Shown here: positions 52,058-62,136 of the stretch, piece by piece | Layout of the letters: each line of letters starts with the position of its first letter | How positions within the stretch are numbered: the stretch's first letter is position 1 | Assembly (NCBI GenBank): GCA_030263635.1 | Contig: SZPI01000022.1 | Span: 14,380 to 78,379, forward strand | Source of the DNA: Flexicrinis sp001567485 | Lineage (GTDB): Bacteria; Chloroflexota; Anaerolineae; Aggregatilineales; Phototrophicaceae | Direction: 5' to 3' | DNA length: 64,000 bases | Notes under the pieces: generated by a model | What the model was told of the DNA's origin: nothing | Database searches by the model: none | What the model saw: only the letters and a program-made list of their open reading frames with translations | Program-made: the position numbers and the translations under genes

Positions 52058-52915
52058 ATGGACGAGTGTTCAGTCAACGGAGTCACGGTCAAATACACAT
52101 CCGCCGGTTCAGGGCTGCCGCTGGTGATGCTGCACGGATGGGGCGCCGATCATCGCCTCGCAGAGCGTATGATCGAGCCGGCCTTCGCGCACCGTTCGGG
52201 CTGGCGGCGAATTTATCCCGATCTTCCCGGCATGGGCTGTTCGGCGCCGGCGCAGTCCATCCGGTCGCACGATGACATGCTGGCGGTCGTCGAGGGGTTT
52301 ATCGACTCGCTGGCCGGGTCTGAGCGCTTCGTCGTCGGGGGGGTGTCGTACGGCGGCTATCTCGCTCAGGGCCTCGTTCAGCACATGGGCGACCGCATCG
52401 ACGGCCTGCTGTTGGTGGTTCCCAGCGTCGAGCGTGATCGCGCCCGGCAGCACTTCCCGCCCCACGAGGTTCGGATCGTCGAGCCGGCCTTCGCCGAAAA
52501 CCTGACGCATGACGAAAAGTGGCTCACGGACACCATCGTGGTGCAGACGATGAGCGTGCTCGATCAAGTGCGTGAAGAACTGCTGCCTGCGCTCGGCATC
52601 GCCAACCCCGAATTCTTACAGCGGTTGGGCCGCGAGAACAGCCTCTCGTTTGACGTGCGCTCCCCTGCCCGCCCATTCACGGCCCCCACGCTCGTCCTAG
52701 CCGGCAGGCAGGACTCGGTGACCGGCTATCGTGAGGCGCTGACGCTGATCGAGCATTATCCGCACGGGACGTTCGCCGTCCTCGACAGCGCCGGCCACAT
52801 GCTGCATCGTGAACAGCAGGCTGTGTTCCGAAGCCTTGTGAGCGAATGGGTCGACCGCGTCGAGATCGGCCGGAATGGGGGTCGTGTTCCAGACCGGCAC
52901 GGCAAAACCCGATAA
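52058..52915 (+). CDS. Alpha/beta hydrolase
   Basis: A 285-residue cytosolic hydrolase. Oxyanion motif LHGWGADHR (residues ~25-33), nucleophile Ser in GGVSYGGYLAQG (residue ~97), acid Asp in LAGRQDSVTGY, and His in DSAGHMLHREQ. Ten bases after the isomerase stop, so co-transcribed. It may deacylate imported oligosaccharides, which is inference from context. Confidence 0.9.
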   Translation: MDECSVNGVTVKYTSAGSGLPLVMLHGWGADHRLAERMIEPAFAHRSGWRRIYPDLPGMGCSAPAQSIRSHDDMLAVVEGFIDSLAGSERFVVGGVSYGGYLAQGLVQHMGDRIDGLLLVVPSVERDRARQHFPPHEVRIVEPAFAENLTHDEKWLTDTIVVQTMSVLDQVREELLPALGIANPEFLQRLGRENSLSFDVRSPARPFTAPTLVLAGRQDSVTGYREALTLIEHYPHGTFAVLDSAGHMLHREQQAVFRSLVSEWVDRVEIGRNGGRVPDRHGKTR

Positions 52916-52944
52916 CCAGACATTTCACACCCGGACACGAGACG

Positions 52945-54642
52945 ATGAGTACCAAGTCCTACGAACGCCGCAACGAAATCATGGCGATGCTTCGCGAACA
53001 TCACGAACTAAAGATCGCGGATTTAGCCGACCGTCTTAGCGTTTCGCAAGGAACCATCCGCAACGACCTGAATTTTCTGGCGCAGAACGATCTGGTCAAG
53101 CGGCGTCACGGCGGCGTCACGCTGACGATCACGCGCGCGATTGCCGACAACGGCTTCGCTGAACGCGCGCGCACGAACGTCGCCGGGAAGCGGCTGATCG
53201 CGCGCCGGGCCGCGGATATCGTCAAAGACGGCGACGCGATCTTCCTCGATGACAGCACGACGGCGTACACGATGATCCCGTTTCTTCAGGATCGGCGCGA
53301 CCTGACCATCGTGACCAACGGGATTGAGGCGGCGCTCGCCGCCGCGCAGATGCCCAACGTCACGGTCGTCTTGCTCGGCGGGATCGTGCGTGCCAAGACC
53401 GTCTCCGTGTTCGGGCAGCTCAGCGGCGCGGCGCTGGCCGGGCTTCACATCAAGCGCGCGTTCGTCTCATGCGGCGGTTTCACCGTTCGCACCGGCTTCA
53501 CGGAAGCGGATATGGAGATCGCCCAGCTCAAGCAGAAGGTGGTCGAACACTCCGAGCAGACTATCGTGCTGGTGGAGTCGAGCAAGATCGGCGTCGTACA
53601 GATCACCTCATTCGCCCAAATTCAGGACGTCACCCAGATTCTGACCGACGCGGATGTGGACACCGCGACCGTCGAGCAGCTGCGGGCGTTCACGACGCTG
53701 GTCGTGTGCGGGGAGATCACAACCACGTCGTATGCCCGGCTCGACCCCGACGACCGCCATTACCGCATCGGCTTTGCGAACCTCGGCGAAGACCGCCCAT
53801 TCGCCGTGGCTGTGCGTAAGAGTCTGGAAGCGGCGGCCCGTTCCAACGGACGGATGGACATCATCGCGGGAGACAATCAGTACGACAGCGACGTTGCGGT
53901 CGATGTCGCGGACTCGCTGGTGAAGTCAGAGATTGATCTCGCCATCGAGTTTCACTATGAAGAACGTGTCGGCCCCCTGCTGCTGAGCAAGTTCCGGGCC
54001 GCCAATGTCCCGGTGATCGCCGTCGATATCCCGATTGTCGGCGCGGTCTACTTCGGTGTCGACAATTACCGCGCCGGTCAGGACGGTGGCGCCGCGCTCG
54101 GCCGCTGGATTCAGCGGCATTGGAAGGGCACGATTGACTACTTGATCGTGATCGAACTGCACGCCTCCGGCCCGATCCCGGCGGTGCGCGTGCAGGCGCA
54201 GTTGGACGGCCTGCGCGACGTGATCGGCCCGATCGCGCCGGCTCAGATCATCAAGTTGGAAGACCGCGCCGGGCGAGTTGAGGGCCTGACGCCGATGCTG
54301 ATCGAAGCCCTGAGTGATCTGCCGAAGCACAGCCGCATCGCAATTGTGAGCCACAACGACGTGACCGTTGAGGCCGTCATCAATGCCGCATACGAAACCA
54401 AGCGCGAGCGCCATATCGTATGCGTCAGCGCGGGGACGGGAAACCGCCGCATCCGCGACGAACTCCGCCGCCGAAATTCGATCATCGCCTCTGCGATCCT
54501 GTTCCCGCCTGAGCAGTACGGCGTAGGACTGGTCGATCTGGCAGGGCGCATCCTTCGCGGCGAGCGCGTCCCGCCGGCGGTCTACATCGAGCACCGGCTG
54601 GTCGACGCTTCGAACATCGACGCGCTGCACCCGGAACCTTAG
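52945..54642 (+). CDS. Chimeric regulator: DeoR HTH and sensor fused to a LacI/RbsB-type sugar-binding domain
   Basis: A 565-residue protein. Residues 5-60 are a DeoR winged helix (RRNEIMAMLREHHELKIADLADRLSVSQGTIRNDL, then KRRHGGVTL). Residues ~75-250 are the DeoRC phosphosugar-sensing domain (DAIFLDDSTTAYTMIPFL, TNGIEAA, VSCGGF). Instead of ending at ~255 like ordinary DeoR proteins, it continues with a periplasmic-binding-protein-1 fold: IGFANLGEDRPFAVAVRKSLEAAA, DNYRAGQDGGAALGRW, VSHNDVTVEAVINAA, and SAILFPPEQYGVGLVDLA. So it has two sugar-sensing domains. Likely controls this transport locus. Confidence 0.85.
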   Translation: MSTKSYERRNEIMAMLREHHELKIADLADRLSVSQGTIRNDLNFLAQNDLVKRRHGGVTLTITRAIADNGFAERARTNVAGKRLIARRAADIVKDGDAIFLDDSTTAYTMIPFLQDRRDLTIVTNGIEAALAAAQMPNVTVVLLGGIVRAKTVSVFGQLSGAALAGLHIKRAFVSCGGFTVRTGFTEADMEIAQLKQKVVEHSEQTIVLVESSKIGVVQITSFAQIQDVTQILTDADVDTATVEQLRAFTTLVVCGEITTTSYARLDPDDRHYRIGFANLGEDRPFAVAVRKSLEAAARSNGRMDIIAGDNQYDSDVAVDVADSLVKSEIDLAIEFHYEERVGPLLLSKFRAANVPVIAVDIPIVGAVYFGVDNYRAGQDGGAALGRWIQRHWKGTIDYLIVIELHASGPIPAVRVQAQLDGLRDVIGPIAPAQIIKLEDRAGRVEGLTPMLIEALSDLPKHSRIAIVSHNDVTVEAVINAAYETKRERHIVCVSAGTGNRRIRDELRRRNSIIASAILFPPEQYGVGLVDLAGRILRGERVPPAVYIEHRLVDASNIDALHPEP

Positions 54643-54663
54643 CGCCGCGGCCCGAGGAAACCC

Positions 54664-56091
54664 ATGCCCAGCCGCAAACCGAACATCGTATGGATCTACT
54701 GCGACGAGCTGCGCACCGATGCCCTCGCGTGTTACGGCAACCGCTTCGGGCGGATGCACACGCCGAATATCGACTCGATCGCGGCGGCAGGCGTTCTGTT
54801 CGAGAATAACTTCGTCAATTCGCCGGTATGCGTCGCGTCCCGAACCAGCACGATGACAGCGCTTTATCCTGAGGACACCGGCGTTTACAACAACGAAGCG
54901 GCGAAGGCCGAATATCGTCTTGCGCGCGATTACGAGACATTCCCCGAAGTGTTCGCCCGTCACGGATACACGACCGCCAACTTCGGCAAAGTCCACCTGC
55001 CTTCGGGGTTGGCTCCGTGGATGCACAGCGAAGACGACGGCGGGGACATGCAGCCGTTCTATGAGGGCGTGCCACGCGAGGAACTGGACATGATCCACGT
55101 TCCGAACTTCCCCTACATCGTGATCGGCGGGCGGTATCCGGGGGATCGCGCTTATCCTGCCGAGCCGGTGACCCGGAACGCGATCCGGTGGTTGCAGACC
55201 GCGCCAGAGCCGTTCTTCATGCGGCTTTCTTACCTCCAACCGCATACGCCTGTCCTTCCGCCGCCGCCGTTCGACCAGATGTATCAGTCGCTTGACTTTC
55301 CCGATGCGATCACGAGCGCCAAGCCGTTGAGCGCCTTTGAATCGCGTTTCCGCCAGATTGTCGGCGCTGACAAGCTCACGCCCGACCAGATTCGCCGGAT
55401 TCACGTCGCGTATTACGGGTTGGTCGCGTGGCTCGACGCGCAGATCGGCCAGTTCCTCACGGCGCTGCGCGCGACCCGATTTCACGATAACACGATCATC
55501 GTGTTCGAGTCCGATCACGGCGCCTCGCTCGGTGAAGGCGGCCGGCTGCAAAAGCTCACGTTCGCCCCTGAAGTACTGCGTGTTCCGCGCATCATCGCGT
55601 GGCCCGGTACGCTCCCTGCCGGTCAGCGCCGTGCTGATGTCACCGAAGGCGTAGATCTCGCCCGCACGCTGTTGTCGCTTGCGGAGCTACCGGCTCCCGA
55701 ACACATGCGGGGGCGGAGCGTGTTCACAGCCCCTGCGCCGGAAGCGGTTCATGCCACAATCGGATACGGTTATACGAGCAGCCGCGCCTTTCCAAGCTCG
55801 GCACAGGGAACGCTGGACGACGATCATGGCTGGCCGCGACGGTCATGCCTGCGCACATGGCGCTACCGGTTCGAGGTGAACACCCGGATCAACAATGCCC
55901 CGCCGACACCTGAGCAAGAGGACGCGGTTCTGGTCGATCGGGTGACCGACCCAGACGAGACTGTGAACGTGGCCGGCGATCCGCGTTACCGCACGATTCG
56001 GCACACCCTGTCGCGGCTTCTCGAAGAACGAACGCGATCAAGCTATACGCCGCCCGAACACCTCACGACTGGCCGCTATGAGATGAAGTGA
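54664..56091 (+). CDS. Sulfatase (arylsulfatase family)
   Basis: A 475-residue sulfatase without signal peptide. Metal residues are in NIVWIYCDELRTDAL (Asp14, Glu15 region). The formylglycine site is Cys56 in SPVCVASRTS: C-x-A-S-R in place of the common C-x-P-S-R. FGKVHLPSG provides a Lys/His, LQPHTP the next His, and FESDHGASLGEGGRLQK the metal Asp-His and Lys. Last gene of the operon. Its location inside the cytosol would mean desulfation after uptake. Confidence 0.9.
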   Translation: MPSRKPNIVWIYCDELRTDALACYGNRFGRMHTPNIDSIAAAGVLFENNFVNSPVCVASRTSTMTALYPEDTGVYNNEAAKAEYRLARDYETFPEVFARHGYTTANFGKVHLPSGLAPWMHSEDDGGDMQPFYEGVPREELDMIHVPNFPYIVIGGRYPGDRAYPAEPVTRNAIRWLQTAPEPFFMRLSYLQPHTPVLPPPPFDQMYQSLDFPDAITSAKPLSAFESRFRQIVGADKLTPDQIRRIHVAYYGLVAWLDAQIGQFLTALRATRFHDNTIIVFESDHGASLGEGGRLQKLTFAPEVLRVPRIIAWPGTLPAGQRRADVTEGVDLARTLLSLAELPAPEHMRGRSVFTAPAPEAVHATIGYGYTSSRAFPSSAQGTLDDDHGWPRRSCLRTWRYRFEVNTRINNAPPTPEQEDAVLVDRVTDPDETVNVAGDPRYRTIRHTLSRLLEERTRSSYTPPEHLTTGRYEMK

Positions 56092-56298
56092 CGCAGCTTA
56101 TCGTCAAGGCGAGCTGTCAGCCCTGATCGAAAAGTCAGCACTCGTGCTACATCCGGCCCTGTTAGAGGTTGGTCGCACAAATCGTCGTGCGTGAACCCGT
56201 GATAACGTGCGCGGCCACCGTGCCAAACCGGGCAAGCGCCTTGGAAAAACACACGCATCGGTGACGACTCCCTCACACCCGACTATCCCAGAAAATGA

Positions 56299-59200
56299 TC
56301 ACGAACCTACCGGATCTTCAACCACGATGAAGGTGGACTCGACCGTGCCATCTGAACGGATAAAGTCCAGCCCGCGCCCGATCCACATTCTCGCGCGTTC
56401 ACCGTTGGCACGGGTCACTTCAATCCAGCGATCATGTTCAGCGCCCTTGCGAATAAGGTCGATACGGATGTCGGCGTAACGCTGTTCAAGCGATTCCTTC
56501 GCCTTAGTCTGCTCCTTTAAGCTGCCCCCACGCCGGTTTGCATCGTCCGTCCGAATCACGACATGCTCCAGCGCTCCGCCAGCCTTCGCCAAGTCGATAT
56601 ATGCGCTAACTCGACTAAAGAGTCGCTCGCGATCGATTAGATACGGATCATGAATGGTCATCGTTGTAACTGGCTGAGCGAAGAACTCCGTGATCGGCGC
56701 GATATCGGACTCGCGCTTACCCGTCGTACGCCGCACGTTGTAGACTGTGGTGCTGGCTGGGGCATTTAGCTCAGACGGGTTGATAATACGCCCCTTCTCC
56801 TTAAGCCGAGACATCACACCGAGTACATCCTGCACAATATGCGGGGACGTAGAAGAGGCAAGTGAATATCCGCGGCGAGCCATTGTCAGGTCAAAATCAA
56901 CCTCGTCAAGGCGAACAGCTCGCTCACGGTGATGGCCCGGATCAATCAGGATTTGGGTATCCGGTAGACGGTTGATCTGAACAACAGTGAATTTGCCAGG
57001 CCGTTCGTCCAACAACGATTGCAGATGACGTGCCAGGCTTAGATCCTCGCGAGATTCTGCCGTTGGTTTCGGGATCTCACACAGTAAAAGATTGACGCAA
57101 ACGTCGCGTTTCACCAACTCACGGAACGTATCGACCCATGATTCGCGCAGTCCTTCAGATGTCTTTGACCCGAACGACGTGGCGGCGATCCACACTTCGT
57201 GCTCGGCGTGGGTAATGCGTTGTGACAACCAGCTCGGACGGTTGACCGCAGACACGCGAACCCAGCCCGCCTGTACGTCGCTAGAGTTTTCGAGATCCGC
57301 CAGCAGAGCTTCGAGATAGGAGACGATATATCCGCGTCGCAAGTCCCCATAAACATACTGGTTGTTATAGTCGCGGAGGCAGCGCACGCAGCTTGTGCTC
57401 TCATCGCACTGGCACGAGCTGACGATCTCGTAAGCCTCGCGTACGACCTCGGTGAAATGATCCTTGATATCGCGCACATGGCCGGCCCCACCCGGCACGG
57501 TGTCGTAGAGCACGATCGACGATTCCCAGCCTCCAGAGTCGTTTGACACCGGATAGAGCAGCCCGCTGATGTCTTGGCGTTCGATCTGAAGCGCTCGGCT
57601 CGCGCCATGTAGCAACGCGTAGAGTAGCGAGTTCCAGAACACTCTGTCGTGTGGCGAGACATTGACATTCGCGGACGAGCGCAGCCGTAAATGCAAGGTA
57701 TCTGTCGGGACAATATGGCCGAGGCGTATCGTTTCTAGCTGCTGCGACTCGCACTTGACTCCACGATAGTAGCCGGTACAGCGTTTGGCGTCCTTCTTCG
57801 TGACGTGCGTCCCACACTGCATGCAGACTCGGAACCCACGGCCGGATTCCCCCTCATTGACGAAGAACAACTCTCCGTCACGGGAATAACCGTATTGGAT
57901 CAGGTTGCCCAGTTCCTCCAAATTCGGTTCAGTCTTCAACAACAGCGCCGAGCGCATGGTATTAAATGGCCGATTCACGTACTGACCTGCGGGCTTTCCA
58001 CTGTCACTCGTCGCCCTGAATCCATCAGGCTTCACGTACCTGCCCGAGGCACTCATACCATATGGTTCTTTGCACTTTGGACATTCCGTCTTCATCACTG
58101 GAACGCCGGGATCAGACGCCATCTCAAGGTGATTGCAGGTGCTGCACAGTTTGTAATCATGGCGCTGCGGAGAATCCCGGAAGAACTCAAGCCCACCACT
58201 TTTCCAAATGCGTTTATCCGCGACGATTTCTGATCCGGGGGCAAATTCGCTGATGGCGTATTGCAAGTCACGCTGGAGGCGTAAGTGCGCATCGGTGAAT
58301 TTAAGCGGCAGGCGCATCTCAACGGTGGCGAGAGGAAATGAGTAACTGGGCAAGACGCCGCGGTTCGACAAATAGTCGATCAGCCGATCTTTGCGTATAC
58401 GGTCGAGCAGTTTCTTGTACGCCTTTGCATCATCGTACTTTCTCTCATTGGCGAGTTTGTCCTCAATGTCATGGTAGTACGCCGTCACCTCATCATAGTG
58501 TTGGTGTTCAGTCGTTATAGCATTTGTGAACTCCCGCACTACATCGTGTTGGATAGTATCGATGCCGAGTGCTCTGGCGAAGCGTTCAAGTTGTGCGCCT
58601 ATCGGGCCCTTTCTTGCATTGAGCCAAGCCTCCAAATGATGCACATGGGGATCGCCCGTGGTCTGGGCATCGAAGAAGGCCCCGACTGAGTCAAAATCCC
58701 CGCTGCCACCCCCCCGGGCACGATAGCGCAAGAAATCAGACAGCAGGATCGCGTTCGCATGTCGCCTCCGAATTTCAACGTTCTCAAGGTGAATCACAGG
58801 GACTCTGACATGTCCTCGGATAATCGGCAGCGGATTCTCGAAGTAAAGCTGATCGTGCGGGCGATCCGTGGCCCAAGTCAGGATGAATGCGGTACTACCA
58901 CTGCGCCGGCCTGCCCGCCCCGACCGCTGTCGATAATTCGCAACCGTCGGCGGCACGTTGTTCATGAAAACCGACTGTAGGTCACCCAAGTCAATCCCCA
59001 TCTCGAACGTGGTCGAGCAGCTCAACACATTGATGTCACCTTGCTTGAACAGGTCTTGATAGGAACGCCCCTTTTCCGAGTCAAGCTGGGCCGTATGCTC
59101 CTCGACACGTAGTGGGATCATGTCCTTTCCAAGAACCTGATAGTAGTAGTTGTTGCCAACTGCCGCCTCAAGACTTTCAACTACGCTCATCGTCCCTTGA

Positions 59201-62136
59201 CAGGTAGGATGTGGACACGGAAGCGCCGCGGCCTGATAACCGAGCCGCTGGCACTGATTACACCGATACCATCCATCCCGTGGGCTATTGAAGAAGATGT
59301 GGGAGAGCGATAATCGATACCCACCAGAGGGACTACCAATGAGGATTCGCTGTTCACGACTCCAGTCCCAGAGTTGATCGGCTGTTTTGTACACGGCGGC
59401 TTCCGTTGCCGGCCGACGTGCGCTAGTCAACGCCTTCTCGATCAAGCGGAAACGACGGTGTCGTGCGGTTCCCACCCACGGTACCTCTCGACTAGACGCC
59501 TTTCCATTCACTACTGAAGGATTTGCACTATGCCGGCCGAAGACCTCATCATCGGCGAGCACATCCGGTGGTAGTTCAACTGCTTTCTCGTTTCTCAAGC
59601 TGTCAAGGAGATAACGCACGAGCAGCACGACTTGTTCGGCAGTCAGCCCCGTCTTCTCGGCAAGCCCGGCTACGTCCGGATCGTCTTCAAAGTAAGTGAC
59701 TGTGATGAGTCCCAGCGACTCGAGAGACTGCCGGCTGCGGAGATTTGTCGTGATCTCGGCAAGCAGCCTCGCCTGAACTCCCTTCAGAAGACGGTCGCGT
59801 TGATTTGATGTCAGCCTGAACGAATCCTGAATGTCATCACGAAGCGTGACGTCGTTTTGGAACACGCGCAGTTCTTCCCACCCGATATTCACGCATCGCA
59901 AGCTAACGTTTCTAAAGTCTGGATAGTGACCTCTAGCCTCAGTCTCGGTACGGACAGCCTGTGGAACCATGAAACGATAGAGGTCTTGGTTAACGACATC
60001 TTGAAGGTAGGCGGCGAATCGTGCCGCGCCCTGACGGCTATCGTAAAAGGTGAGGAGTTTGCGTCCCCCACCCGGCTTCTTGAGAATACTCTCATTACGG
60101 CTGGGGCTGAGGTTGCGATAAAGCTCCCTCGTTAACACACTGACCGGGCCACTACCGGTCACTTTGACCGGTGTCGCGATCTCGGATCCTTTGATCCTTG
60201 AGTTGTCTTTACACCGCGCGCAGCAGGTAAGTTCGGGGACAGGTGTCGTTCCCGTGCCATTCTTGGTGGCTGTCGTATGATCGACACGGTAGAGCGTCAC
60301 AAATTTGGGTTTAGCGCATTGACAACGACTTGTGCGGCGGCATTCAAGGCACAGTTCAACCCGTGACTGAGTCATCTCCGCTGCCTCAGGCTTCGCCCCC
60401 TGATTGGTGGATGTTTCCTCATCATCCTCACCATCGGCTAGGCTTTCGTCTTGCGAAATCTCCGACCAAGTCAGATACCAATGCTCGTCCTCGGACTGCT
60501 CACTGGATTCGGACTGAAGCCTTCCATCCGCATCGCGATATCCACTGACATATACCTGACCGCACGTTCTGCACACCGAGATCGGATATACGGCAGCCCC
60601 GCATCGATCACATGTGTCACGATTCGACGTGAAGATTCGACTCCATGGGGTGTCTTGGCCGGGTTCGCGCCCATGGCAGTTCTTATTGAGACACACCCAA
60701 ACACCCTGTGGCGGACGCGCGAACACATGGAAACGTACTGGTAGCAGTGCTGGCTTATCAGCGCCCGATTGCGCTTGCAGCCCTAGCTCGATAATCCGAT
60801 AGAGCGCGTTGATACGATCACTACTGCGCCAAAGTGTCGAGGAAGCAAATACCTCCTCGGCCGCCTGATCGACCGAAATCGGCTCATCTTTATTGGAAAG
60901 AAGGAGAGACCGCAAGCGGCGGGCGTGCTTGTTCCGCCGGATTAAGTCGTAAAGAAACGCCTTGGCGGTAGATATCCCATCAGGCGTCCTATTAGTCTCA
61001 CCAAGAATTGACGTGCCACCGGAATCGTTGACATTTGCAAGACTCTTCAGGATCAACTCAGGTGGCAGTTCGGGATCCAACTGAAGGTTGTTGATGAGTT
61101 CACCGATACGTGCATCAAGGTAGCTTTCAGGATCCGGGCAAATCTCAGGCTCATCGGTTTCCCAAGAGTCTGACATATCTGTTTGTCCGCTGACAATGTC
61201 GCTTGCCTCGAACACCTCTCCGAACAGATTTGACGCGAAACTGATCGCCTGCGAGGCATCGTCGTTGACGAGCGTCGCGCTTGTCGCCACACACCGAATA
61301 TCGCCGGGATGCTTACCGAGTCGCAATTTCAAACGACGCAGTAGCATACTGACTTCGATTCCTTTCGCGCCTGTATAGGTATGCGCCTCATCCAACACGA
61401 TGAAACGCCACGCGCCCGAGTTGAATAACACGGAGTCTTCGGGTCGCAGCAGCAAGTACTCCAACATCGCGTAGTTCGTGATAAGGATTTGAGGGATCTT
61501 GTTCTCGCGCCTGATCTGCTCGCGGCTAATTACCTCATTTTCGGGAATGTCTATCCCTCTAAGTCGCTTGACCGCGTCACTGGTTTTGTTTTCAAGTTCG
61601 CTGGTATAACGCCCGAAGGTGATCTCCGTCCCACGCAGCAAATCCCGCAAGCGGTCAAGCTGGTCATTGACTAACGCATTGAGCGGGTAGATCAAGAGCG
61701 CCCGCACCCCCGGTGTCGAATCGATCAGGAGATCGTTGAGGATTGGAATCAAAAAAGTCTCGGTCTTGCCACTGCCCGTCCCAGACGACACGACGATACT
61801 GCGGTGTTCCGCGGACAACTTGCGAATCGCCGCCTCTTGGTGTGCATATAGAGGGACATCGGGCGGGATCGGCCTACCACGCCGGAAGCAGTCAAGATCA
61901 AGAAGCTGAGGCTCCACAACACCGTCTTCTACGAGCGCGCGAAGTGAACACCCCTTGACGTATGGAGGCGTCAACTCTAGGAAGGGGCCTTTCACAAGTG
62001 AATCATGGCTCTTGAAGGCAAGGCGCAGATCATCGTGCAGCTTCGCCTGTGTGCCATCGCGATTGACGTCAAACGTGGTTAACAAATAGTTGACGATGCT
62101 GTTCCTGAGGCTGCGAGTCACTTCAATCGGATTCAT
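56299..62136 (-). CDS. Giant DEAD/DEAH helicase with DUF1998, DruE-like (Druantia-type defence)
   Basis: A 1945-residue protein. Helicase core: Walker A SSGTGSGKTE (G119-T125), DEAH in VLDEAHTYTGAKGIE near residue 250, SATL, and in the second RecA domain FEMGIDLGDLQSV with QRSGRAGRR near residue 1074. Cysteine clusters near residues 490-530 (CLNKNCHG, CDRCG, CRTCG) are probably zinc-binding. A DUF1998-like region ends with CQCDESTSCVRCLRDYNNQYVYGDL near residue 1580. The last ~120 residues (HDPYLIDRERLFS ... EHDRWIEV ... MWIGRGLDFI) resemble the MIT_C phospholipase D-like domain. This architecture matches DruE of Druantia better than DISARM DrmA/DrmB, where helicase and DUF1998 are separate. 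Composition is more A+T-rich than neighbours, suggesting transfer. Confidence 0.8.
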   Translation of the reverse strand: MNPIEVTRSLRNSIVNYLLTTFDVNRDGTQAKLHDDLRLAFKSHDSLVKGPFLELTPPYVKGCSLRALVEDGVVEPQLLDLDCFRRGRPIPPDVPLYAHQEAAIRKLSAEHRSIVVSSGTGSGKTETFLIPILNDLLIDSTPGVRALLIYPLNALVNDQLDRLRDLLRGTEITFGRYTSELENKTSDAVKRLRGIDIPENEVISREQIRRENKIPQILITNYAMLEYLLLRPEDSVLFNSGAWRFIVLDEAHTYTGAKGIEVSMLLRRLKLRLGKHPGDIRCVATSATLVNDDASQAISFASNLFGEVFEASDIVSGQTDMSDSWETDEPEICPDPESYLDARIGELINNLQLDPELPPELILKSLANVNDSGGTSILGETNRTPDGISTAKAFLYDLIRRNKHARRLRSLLLSNKDEPISVDQAAEEVFASSTLWRSSDRINALYRIIELGLQAQSGADKPALLPVRFHVFARPPQGVWVCLNKNCHGREPGQDTPWSRIFTSNRDTCDRCGAAVYPISVCRTCGQVYVSGYRDADGRLQSESSEQSEDEHWYLTWSEISQDESLADGEDDEETSTNQGAKPEAAEMTQSRVELCLECRRTSRCQCAKPKFVTLYRVDHTTATKNGTGTTPVPELTCCARCKDNSRIKGSEIATPVKVTGSGPVSVLTRELYRNLSPSRNESILKKPGGGRKLLTFYDSRQGAARFAAYLQDVVNQDLYRFMVPQAVRTETEARGHYPDFRNVSLRCVNIGWEELRVFQNDVTLRDDIQDSFRLTSNQRDRLLKGVQARLLAEITTNLRSRQSLESLGLITVTYFEDDPDVAGLAEKTGLTAEQVVLLVRYLLDSLRNEKAVELPPDVLADDEVFGRHSANPSVVNGKASSREVPWVGTARHRRFRLIEKALTSARRPATEAAVYKTADQLWDWSREQRILIGSPSGGYRLSLSHIFFNSPRDGWYRCNQCQRLGYQAAALPCPHPTCQGTMSVVESLEAAVGNNYYYQVLGKDMIPLRVEEHTAQLDSEKGRSYQDLFKQGDINVLSCSTTFEMGIDLGDLQSVFMNNVPPTVANYRQRSGRAGRRSGSTAFILTWATDRPHDQLYFENPLPIIRGHVRVPVIHLENVEIRRRHANAILLSDFLRYRARGGGSGDFDSVGAFFDAQTTGDPHVHHLEAWLNARKGPIGAQLERFARALGIDTIQHDVVREFTNAITTEHQHYDEVTAYYHDIEDKLANERKYDDAKAYKKLLDRIRKDRLIDYLSNRGVLPSYSFPLATVEMRLPLKFTDAHLRLQRDLQYAISEFAPGSEIVADKRIWKSGGLEFFRDSPQRHDYKLCSTCNHLEMASDPGVPVMKTECPKCKEPYGMSASGRYVKPDGFRATSDSGKPAGQYVNRPFNTMRSALLLKTEPNLEELGNLIQYGYSRDGELFFVNEGESGRGFRVCMQCGTHVTKKDAKRCTGYYRGVKCESQQLETIRLGHIVPTDTLHLRLRSSANVNVSPHDRVFWNSLLYALLHGASRALQIERQDISGLLYPVSNDSGGWESSIVLYDTVPGGAGHVRDIKDHFTEVVREAYEIVSSCQCDESTSCVRCLRDYNNQYVYGDLRRGYIVSYLEALLADLENSSDVQAGWVRVSAVNRPSWLSQRITHAEHEVWIAATSFGSKTSEGLRESWVDTFRELVKRDVCVNLLLCEIPKPTAESREDLSLARHLQSLLDERPGKFTVVQINRLPDTQILIDPGHHRERAVRLDEVDFDLTMARRGYSLASSTSPHIVQDVLGVMSRLKEKGRIINPSELNAPASTTVYNVRRTTGKRESDIAPITEFFAQPVTTMTIHDPYLIDRERLFSRVSAYIDLAKAGGALEHVVIRTDDANRRGGSLKEQTKAKESLEQRYADIRIDLIRKGAEHDRWIEVTRANGERARMWIGRGLDFIRSDGTVESTFIVVEDPVGS

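Noticed and set aside
50497..52098. 533-residue minus-strand ORF opposite the isomerase gene
   Set aside because: Shadow of a clear plus-strand gene; no domain motif or ribosome site.
53926..55551. 541-residue minus-strand ORF opposite the regulator and sulfatase genes
   Set aside because: Covers parts of two operon genes with strong motifs on the other strand; low-complexity Arg/Asp/Val composition.
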